Of a stretch of 64,000 bases of DNA, positions 58,287 through 64,000 are shown in pieces; the first letter of the stretch is position 1, and each line of letters opens with the position of its first letter. Both the position numbers and the translations under genes were made by a program. Source of the DNA: DATBGZ01 sp963803115. GTDB taxonomy: Bacteria; Actinomycetota; Actinomycetes; Mycobacteriales; Micromonosporaceae. The notes beneath the pieces were generated by a model that saw only the letters and a list, made by a program, of their open reading frames with translations, searched no databases and was not told the origin of the DNA. The DNA is taken from NCBI GenBank assembly GCA_963803115.1, contig CAWDLN010000006.1, forward strand, positions 310,001 to 374,000, read 5' to 3'.

Positions 58287-58802
58287 GTGACCGACAGCAT
58301 CATCGAGCCTGCGGACGACACCGCCCACGACGACGCCGAGCCCGTCGAGGTCGAGGTGGTGGTCGTGCCGGCCGCGCCGGCGACGCCCCGGGCCCCGCGC
58401 AGCGTGCCTCGCACCGACCGACCGATCCAGACCGTGGGGCGGCGGAAGGAGGCCATCGTACGAGTGCGGATCATGCCGGGCACCGGCAAGTTCACGCTCA
58501 ACGGCCGTTCCCTCGAGTCGTACTTCCCGAGCAAGGTCCACCAGCAGGTGGTCCGCGAGCCGCTGAACGTCGTCGAGCGCACCGACACGTTGGATGTGGT
58601 CGCCAACCTCCGCGGTGGTGGTGTGACCGGCCAGGCCGGTGCCCTTCGCCTGGCGATCGCTCGCGCCCTCTGCGATCTCGACGTCGAGGACCGGCCGGCG
58701 TTGAAGAAGGTTGGGTTCCTCACTCGCGATGCTCGCGTCAAGGAGAGCAAGAAGTACGGCCTCAAGAAGGCTCGTAAGGCTCCGCAGTACTCCAAGCGCT
58801 AG
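58287..58802 (+). CDS. rpsI: 30S ribosomal protein S9
   Basis: S9 places its C-terminal Lys-Arg near the P-site tRNA. The 171-residue protein starts at a GTG and carries a non-core acidic/Val-rich N-terminal extension of about 45 residues. The core runs QTVGRRKEAIVRVRIMPGTG to the terminal KKARKAPQYSKR. The extension is typical of actinobacterial S9. Confidence 0.97.
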   Translation: MTDSIIEPADDTAHDDAEPVEVEVVVVPAAPATPRAPRSVPRTDRPIQTVGRRKEAIVRVRIMPGTGKFTLNGRSLESYFPSKVHQQVVREPLNVVERTDTLDVVANLRGGGVTGQAGALRLAIARALCDLDVEDRPALKKVGFLTRDARVKESKKYGLKKARKAPQYSKR

Positions 58803-58829
58803 ACCGCGCGCGGCAGCAGAATGGACATC

Positions 58830-58859
58830 GGCCGGGCCGCCCACCAGGGCGACCCGGCC
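58830..58859 (+). terminator. Hairpin between rpsI and glmM
   Basis: GGCCGGG (58830-58836) pairs with CCCGGCC (58853-58859), with further internal pairing. It lies 27 bp after rpsI and could partly separate glmM expression from rplM-rpsI. Confidence 0.55.
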
Positions 58860-58928
58860 ATTGCCAGCTTCAAGCGACGCTTGCGGAGCTTGCACATCGA
58901 AGCACTTTGAGATCAGAAACGGATAGGC

Positions 58929-60272
58929 ATGTCACGACTCTTCGGCACGGACGGAATCCGAGGGCTGGCGAACGGGGATCTCACTCCCGAGCTGGCCATG
59001 GCAGTCGCTGTCGCTGCCGCTCGGGTACTGGCCGAGGGCGACCGGTCCCGGCCGCCGGTCGTCGTGGTCGGTCGGGATCCTCGGGCTAGCGGCGAGATGC
59101 TCGAGGCGGCCGTCGTGGCCGGTTTGGCGAGCGCCGGGGCGACGGTGGTCCGGGTCGATGTGCTACCGACCCCGGGCATCGCCTACCTCACCGCGGAGTC
59201 CAAAGCAGACTTCGGCGTGATGCTCTCCGCGTCGCATAACCCGATGCCCGACAACGGCATCAAGCTCTTCGCCGCGGGCGGGCACAAACTGCCGGATGAA
59301 ATCGAGGACCGAATCGAAGCCGAAATAGCGAGCCCGTCCGGCTGGGAGCGGCCGACCGGCGATCAGGTCGGTCGGGTGCATCGGCTCCTCGACGGCGCCG
59401 AGCACTACATCGCGCATCTGGTCGACTCGACACCGCAGCGGCTGGACGGCCTCAAGGTCGTCGTCGACTGCGCCAATGGCGCCGCGTCGGAGGTGGCAAG
59501 CGCCTACGGACGCGCTGGGGCCGAGGCAATCGTGATCCACGCCGAGCCGGACGGCATCAACATCAATGAAAATTGCGGGTCCACGCATCTCGACTCCGTG
59601 CGGGCCGCCGTCCTGGAGCACAAAGCCGATCTGGGCCTGGCCCACGACGGCGATGCCGACCGCTGCCTGGCCGTGGATGCGACCGGCGAGATCGTCGATG
59701 GTGACCAGATCATGGCCGTCCTCGCGATTGGGATGCGCGACGCTGGCACGCTGGCGCAGGACACTCTCGTCGCCACCGTGATGAGCAACCTCGGCCTCCG
59801 ACTGGCGATGCGCGACGCCGGCATCACGCTGCTCGAGACCGCGGTCGGCGACCGGTACGTGTTGGAAACGCTTCGCGCCCGGAATCTGTCGATCGGCGGG
59901 GAGCAGAGTGGCCACGTCATCCTGCCCGCGTACGCGACGACGGGCGACGGGGTCCTCACCGGCCTGCACCTGATGGCCCGGATGGCGGCCACCGGCCGTA
60001 CCCTCGCCGACCTGGCATCGGTGGTCACCACGCTTCCTCAGGTCATGATCAATGTACGGGTGACCGACCGGCGGTCGGCCGTGCAAGCGTCCACTGTGGT
60101 TGAAGCTCTGGCGAAGGCGGAGCGGGAGCTGGGCGAGACCGGACGGGTACTCCTGCGCCCGTCCGGCACCGAGCCGCTGGTACGCGTGATGGTGGAAGCG
60201 TCCACAGTGGACCAAGCGCGGTCGGTGGCGGAGAGCCTCGCCGCCGAGGTCCGTTCCGCCAGCCCCGCGTAA
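58929..60272 (+). CDS. glmM: Phosphoglucosamine mutase
   Basis: It converts glucosamine-6-phosphate to glucosamine-1-phosphate for peptidoglycan precursor synthesis. The 447-residue protein has the phosphoserine loop SASHNP with Ser102, the metal-binding DGDADR (239-244), the sugar-binding GGEQSGH and the phosphate-binding RPSGTEPLVRVM. MSRLFGTDGIRGLAN is the standard start. glmS, the preceding step of the pathway, is 3 kb downstream. Confidence 0.97.
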   Translation: MSRLFGTDGIRGLANGDLTPELAMAVAVAAARVLAEGDRSRPPVVVVGRDPRASGEMLEAAVVAGLASAGATVVRVDVLPTPGIAYLTAESKADFGVMLSASHNPMPDNGIKLFAAGGHKLPDEIEDRIEAEIASPSGWERPTGDQVGRVHRLLDGAEHYIAHLVDSTPQRLDGLKVVVDCANGAASEVASAYGRAGAEAIVIHAEPDGININENCGSTHLDSVRAAVLEHKADLGLAHDGDADRCLAVDATGEIVDGDQIMAVLAIGMRDAGTLAQDTLVATVMSNLGLRLAMRDAGITLLETAVGDRYVLETLRARNLSIGGEQSGHVILPAYATTGDGVLTGLHLMARMAATGRTLADLASVVTTLPQVMINVRVTDRRSAVQASTVVEALAKAERELGETGRVLLRPSGTEPLVRVMVEASTVDQARSVAESLAAEVRSASPA

Positions 60273-60328
60273 GCCGCTCCGCTCCGCCTCGCGCCGCCCG
60301 GTGCACCGATACGCCACTCAGGCGCGCT

Positions 60329-60389
60329 GACCTTGGGCAAATACGCGTGAACGGAGATCGAACTACGCGCATATCTCCAAGGTCGGAGA
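60329..60389. repeat. Inverted-repeat element, copy 3 of 3
   Basis: Left arm gaccttgggcaaatacgcg (from 60329) and right arm acgcgcatatctccaaggtc (to 60384) pair imperfectly over about 21 bp. It is related to the elements upstream of rpoB and between fusA and tuf. Confidence 0.75.
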
Positions 60390-60490
60390 ATATCGGCGTG
60401 TCCTATCGGGGCGGCGATTCTCGATGGCAGCAATCTTGTCGGATCCGGCCCTACACTCCTACGTGTCACCAACAACGGGGAGGTAGTCGG

Positions 60491-60667
60491 ATGGCGACGT
60501 CCAGGGAGGACGACGAGTTTGAGCGGATCCGTCTCGCGGCACAGATCGAAAAAGACCGCGAGATAATGGCGCGATACGACGTGCATCAGGGGTTCTTCCG
60601 CAATCGCATAGAAGACAAGGTGTACGAGCTGGGTCGGTTGGACGAGCGGTCGGGGGATGCGTTGTGA
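60491..60667 (+). CDS. Small charged protein of unknown function
   Basis: This 58-residue protein, MATSREDDEFERIRLAAQIE onward, is highly charged and predicted largely helical, without Cys or membrane segment. The ATG follows ggggaggtag. Its TGA overlaps the GTG of the next small gene (GTGA), which supports both as real coupled genes. Not recognised. Confidence 0.55.
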   Translation: MATSREDDEFERIRLAAQIEKDREIMARYDVHQGFFRNRIEDKVYELGRLDERSGDAL

Positions 60668-60858
60668 GCAACATGGAGAAGCACATTCAAGCGCTGCGTG
60701 AGTTCATGGTCGCCGACCATGAGGAATGGATAGCCGAGGTCCAGGGCTGGGCTGACAAGGCGGCAGCCCGTGGAGATCGAGAAGCTGAGCGTCGCCACTT
60801 GGACCATGTAGCTCGCCTACGCGCAATTCCTTACCCGTGGGAGAGGGACGCGGCGTAG
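60664..60858 (+). CDS. Small helical protein of unknown function
   Basis: This 64-residue protein starts MSNMEKHIQALREFMVADHE, is rich in Glu, Ala, Arg and His, and probably forms two amphipathic helices, ending IPYPWERDAA. It is coupled to the preceding 58-residue gene (GTGA overlap). No family was recognised. Confidence 0.55.
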   Translation: MSNMEKHIQALREFMVADHEEWIAEVQGWADKAAARGDREAERRHLDHVARLRAIPYPWERDAA

Positions 60859-61031
60859 CCCGCGCCGCACCGCTACGTCTATCGCCACCTCAGGCTCGGT
60901 AGTCACGCAGGATGAGGCCGCGGACGGCGTCCTGCGGCGCGTCGTTCGGCTTGGCCAGGGCGAAGCGGACGGGCCGCGATTGGCGTGGTGCCCCACAATG
61001 CTTAGAGACGACCGCGCAGGGAAGGTTTCGG

Positions 61032-61760
61032 ATGCGCCCATTTCTTCGAATCGCCGTGCTGGCCGCGGTGGCGATCCTCGGCACTGCCTGCTCCAATCCG
61101 GGACCGGATCTGACATCGACTGCGACTTCTTCGCCGACGTCATCGCCAACCCCCACCACCAACGGCATCGAGGCCCTGCCTGCCGACGAGATCGTGGCGA
61201 AGGCTCGGGCCGCGTTGGCAGGGAGCCCGTCCTTCCGGGTGAAGGGTTCGGCGACGGTGGCGATATTCCAAGTCACCTTCGAAATGGTCCATGTTGGCGA
61301 TCGCGTCAAGGGCACGCAGTCGAGCATGGGAAAGGTGACCGAGTTCGTCCGCATTGGACAAGACCTGTACGTCAAGGCCGGGTCAAGCTTCTGGTCTGGC
61401 ATCGTCAACCTGGAGAGCCTTGCGCTGGTGACCGACAAGTGGGTCAAGGTCGACCCCACCAGCCCGAACTTTTCCGGGCTCGCGCCGTCGGCGGACAGCT
61501 ATCTGGCCGACATGGGCACGGTGACCAGCGAGGGCCTTACCACGCTCGATGGCCGGCCCGTGACCAGGCTCAAGGCTAGCAAGGACTCGAGCACCATCTA
61601 TGTCTCGGCGGTAGGGGAGCCCTCTCTGGTTCGGATCGAGGGGACTCAGAGCACCGAGGCCGGCGAGGCGCACGCGGTCGTGGAGTTTAGCGACTTCGGC
61701 GCCGTTGTCGAATCCATCGAGCGACCTACAGGGGAGATCGTCGATATCTCGCACGGCTGA
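61032..61760 (+). CDS. LppX/LprAFG-like lipoprotein
   Basis: This 242-residue secreted lipoprotein has the signal MRPFLRIAVLAAVAILGTAC, whose lipobox LGTAC places the lipid on Cys20. A Ser/Thr/Pro-rich linker (about 21-42) leads to a globular domain starting LPADEIVAKARAALAGSPSF. The pattern fits the LppX_LprAFG fold, a hydrophobic-cavity lipid-binding family of actinobacteria. The ATG at 61032 is chosen for the signal peptide. It converges on the aminotransferase gene 16 bp away. Confidence 0.78.
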   Translation: MRPFLRIAVLAAVAILGTACSNPGPDLTSTATSSPTSSPTPTTNGIEALPADEIVAKARAALAGSPSFRVKGSATVAIFQVTFEMVHVGDRVKGTQSSMGKVTEFVRIGQDLYVKAGSSFWSGIVNLESLALVTDKWVKVDPTSPNFSGLAPSADSYLADMGTVTSEGLTTLDGRPVTRLKASKDSSTIYVSAVGEPSLVRIEGTQSTEAGEAHAVVEFSDFGAVVESIERPTGEIVDISHG

Positions 61761-61776
61761 GCCGAGCTTGGGGGAC

Positions 61777-62970
61777 TCATGCCGCCGTGAGGCGGCGGAC
61801 GGCCTCCGCCAGTACCTCGTCCCGCTTGCAGAAGGCGAACCGGATCAGCCGCTGCCCCGCGGCCGGGTGGTCATAGAAGACCTGAGTCGGCACGGCGACG
61901 ACGCCACACCTTTGCGGCAGTGAGAGGCAGAACTCCACGCCGTCCGTGCCGCCGAGCGAGGTGATGTCGGCGGTGACAAAGTATGTGCCCTCCGGCGAGT
62001 AGACCCCGAAGCCGGCACTCCGCAATCCAGACGAGAGCAGGTCCCGCCTTCTCTCCAATGTGGACCGAAACCCTTGGTAGTACGCGTCCGGCAACGCGAG
62101 CGCGACCGCGATCGCTGGCTGGAAGGGTGCACCGTTGACGAAGGTGAGGAACTGCTTCACCCGAAGCACAGCTTGAACCAAAGGCGCCGGCCCGCTGACC
62201 CAGCCGATCTTCCAGCCCGTACAGGAGAAAGTCTTGCCAGCCGAGGAGATCCGCAACGTTCGCTCCCGCATGCCCGGCAGTGTCGCGAGTGGACAGTGCG
62301 GGCTCGCGGCATCGCTGAAGACCAGGTGCTCATAGACCTCATCGGTGACCGCGACCGCGTCATACTCCTGGCACAGCTCGGCCACGAGCGCCAACTCGTC
62401 CGGGGTGAAGACCTTTCCGGTCGGGTTGTGGGGCGAGTTGAGCAACACCACCTTGGTACGACTGGTGAACGCCGCCCGTAACTCCTGGGGATCGAAACCG
62501 TACCGTCCATCCGGAGAGGGCCGAAGGGTCACCGCACGCAGCTGGCCCTGGGCGAGGGTGATGCAGGCGGCATACGAGTCGTAGTACGGCTCGAACGCGA
62601 CCACCTCGTCGCCCGGTTCGCACAGCGCGAGGATGCTCGCCGCGATCGCCTCGGTGGCGCCCGCCGTGATCAGGATCTCGCCGTCGGGGTCGTACCCAAG
62701 ACTCCAGAACCGGCGTTGGTGATCGGCTACGGCGACTCGCAGCTCAGGGATGCCTGGTCCCGGCGGGTACTGGTTGCGACCCGAGTGCAGCGCCTCGGTG
62801 GCGGCCGCGAGCATCTCCGGCGGCCCGTCGGTGTCCGGGAAGCCCTGCCCGAGGTTGACCGCACCCGTCCGGGCGGCCAAGGCCGACATTTCCGCGAATA
62901 TGGTCGTCCCGAAGGGGCGCATCCGGATGACTCCGACCAGGGGGCTCGTGGCTGCGGTCATGCGCGCCAT
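61777..62970 (-). CDS. PLP-dependent class I/II aminotransferase (DapC-like)
   Basis: The start at 62970 gives 397 residues, MARMTAATSPLVGVIRMRPF; the next Met at 62961 is also possible. Fold type I features: NLGQGFPDTDGPP, NQYPPGPGIPELR, SPHNPTGKVF, TDEVYEHLVF and the PLP Lys246 in SSAGKTFSCTGWKIGW. The sequence resembles mycobacterial Rv0858c, assigned as N-succinyldiaminopimelate aminotransferase, as I recall it; kynurenine or methionine aminotransferase activity is an alternative. Divergent from glmS. Confidence 0.85.
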   Translation of the reverse strand: MARMTAATSPLVGVIRMRPFGTTIFAEMSALAARTGAVNLGQGFPDTDGPPEMLAAATEALHSGRNQYPPGPGIPELRVAVADHQRRFWSLGYDPDGEILITAGATEAIAASILALCEPGDEVVAFEPYYDSYAACITLAQGQLRAVTLRPSPDGRYGFDPQELRAAFTSRTKVVLLNSPHNPTGKVFTPDELALVAELCQEYDAVAVTDEVYEHLVFSDAASPHCPLATLPGMRERTLRISSAGKTFSCTGWKIGWVSGPAPLVQAVLRVKQFLTFVNGAPFQPAIAVALALPDAYYQGFRSTLERRRDLLSSGLRSAGFGVYSPEGTYFVTADITSLGGTDGVEFCLSLPQRCGVVAVPTQVFYDHPAAGQRLIRFAFCKRDEVLAEAVRRLTAA

Positions 62971-63069
62971 TGTGCCCGGTCGGCCCGTGGACCTTTCGAT
63001 CAAATGGCCTGCGCGAAAGTCAGGTTTCTGCGCACGCGAGATGCGCGTAAGTCCGCTAGGATGGCCGCC

Positions 63070-64000
63070 ATGTGCGGAATCGTGGGGTACACGGGCGCCC
63101 GACCGGCGCTGGGCATCGTGGTCAACGGATTGCGGCGGTTGGAGTACCGCGGCTACGACTCGGCGGGCGTGGCTGTCCTGGGGGACGATGACGCGCCTGC
63201 GTCCGACGCGGGGCGAGTGGCGCTGCACACGTCCAAGCGCGCGGGCAAACTCGGCAACCTGGAGCAGGAACTCGCCGCGCAATCACCCAACAGTGGCATC
63301 AACAGCGGCACGACCGGCGTGGGGCACACCCGGTGGGCGACCCACGGTGGACCTACGGACCGCAATGCGCACCCACACCGTTCGACCAACGGCCGGCTGG
63401 CCGTGATCCACAACGGCATCCTGGAGAACTTCGCCCGCCTCCGCGCGGAGCTCGAAGACTGCGGTGTCGAATTCGCCAGCGACACCGACACCGAATGCGC
63501 GGCTCACCTGCTCGAACGCGAACTCCACGCCGCTCGTGCATCTTCGCCTGACGGTGATCGGGGTCAGCTCCTGGCCGAGGCGATGCGCCGCGTGTGCCGG
63601 CGGCTTGAGGGCGCCTTTACATTGCTCGCGGTCGACGCGGACACACCCGGAGTGGTCGTGGGCGCGCGTCGGAACTCACCGTTGGTGGTGGGCCGGGGCG
63701 AGGGCGAGAACTTCCTCGCCAGCGACGTCTCGGCCTTCATCGCGCACACGCGTGAGGCCGTCGAGCTGGGGCAGGACCAGGTGGTCCTGATCACTCCCGA
63801 TGCGGTCGAGATCACCGACTTCGACGGCGCGACCGCCGTGGGCAAGGACTTCCACGTCGACTGGGACGCCTCCGCCGCCGAGAAGGACGGCTACGACTAC
63901 TTCATGCTCAAGGAGATCGCCGAGCAGCCGCGAGCGGTGGCGGACACCCTCCGCGGCCGGATGAGCCCGACCGGCCAGCTGATGATGGACGAGATCCGCC
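63070..64000 (+). CDS. glmS: Glutamine-fructose-6-phosphate aminotransferase (5' part)
   Basis: It makes glucosamine-6-phosphate from fructose-6-phosphate and glutamine. The ATG gives MCGIVGYTGARPALGIVVNG with the Cys2 nucleophile, then LRRLEYRGYDSAGVAVL, TRWATHGGPTDRNAHPH and HNGILENFARLR. This is the glutaminase domain plus the start of the isomerase domain (GYDYFMLKEIAEQPRAV). The window ends after about 310 codons with the frame open. A TAGGAT lies 7 bp before the start codon, so the mRNA may be leaderless. Confidence 0.96.
   Translation, partial: MCGIVGYTGARPALGIVVNGLRRLEYRGYDSAGVAVLGDDDAPASDAGRVALHTSKRAGKLGNLEQELAAQSPNSGINSGTTGVGHTRWATHGGPTDRNAHPHRSTNGRLAVIHNGILENFARLRAELEDCGVEFASDTDTECAAHLLERELHAARASSPDGDRGQLLAEAMRRVCRRLEGAFTLLAVDADTPGVVVGARRNSPLVVGRGEGENFLASDVSAFIAHTREAVELGQDQVVLITPDAVEITDFDGATAVGKDFHVDWDASAAEKDGYDYFMLKEIAEQPRAVADTLRGRMSPTGQLMMDEIR

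Overview
This window is high-GC actinobacterial chromosome carrying the main translation and transcription gene clusters almost end to end. Actinobacterial traits include many GTG/TTG starts, ATGA/GTGA/TGATG start-stop overlaps, a zinc-type S14, an rpoB starting TTG-GCA-GCT, a zinc-finger adenylate kinase, and L17, S3 and L22 with long low-complexity tails. Intergenic repeats of the GAGCGAGCGAAGCGAGC type recall Micromonosporaceae, but that family-level placement is from memory and tentative.

Layout: (1) 1-7.2 kb: nusG-rplK-rplA, then an inserted block (PIG-V-like mannosyltransferase and CHRD protein on the minus strand, a two-gene ABC transporter on the plus strand), then rplJ-rplL behind a leader with an attenuator-like hairpin. 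(2) 7.2-15.4 kb: rpoB-rpoC with a clear promoter and a strong terminator. (3) 15.4-16.5 kb: two small membrane proteins. (4) 16.5-21.8 kb: str operon (rpsL, rpsG, fusA, tuf) preceded by a 28-bp tandem repeat and a leader motif shared with the S10 operon. (5) 22.1-32.3 kb: S10/spc operons from rpsJ to rplO. (6) 32.6-40.8 kb: secY, adk, map, infA, rpmJ, rpsM, rpsK, rpsD, rpoA, rplQ, truA. (7) 40.8-57.3 kb: accessory block with a Pro-rich membrane protein, a methyltransferase, an ABC-F ATPase, a multi-pass membrane protein, a type IV pilus cluster (prepilin, PilT, PilB, PilC, prepilin-like proteins, a large PilX-like protein), a Ser/Thr kinase, a prepilin peptidase and a DUF1345 protein. (8) 57.6-64 kb: rplM-rpsI, glmM, two tiny unknown genes, a lipoprotein, an aminotransferase and the 5' part of glmS.

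Nearly all genes serve ribosome and RNA polymerase synthesis, early protein export and initiation (SecY, MAP, IF-1), and amino-sugar supply (GlmM, GlmS). The pilus block is the main accessory system: pilins are processed by PilD, extended by PilB on the PilC platform and retracted by PilT. No recognisable PilM/N/O genes lie here.

Reading frames break by one base in rplX/rplE, rplR, rpsE, rpmD, rplO, rpsD, the methyltransferase and probably between two prepilins. Almost every case fits one extra base, often in a short homopolymer, so sequencing error is the likeliest cause; coordinates of those genes are reconstructions. No rRNA, tRNA, CRISPR array or insertion sequence was seen. I did not find a convincing wholly new system; the strongest unexplained signals are three families of short repeats in the intergenic DNA of essential operons.
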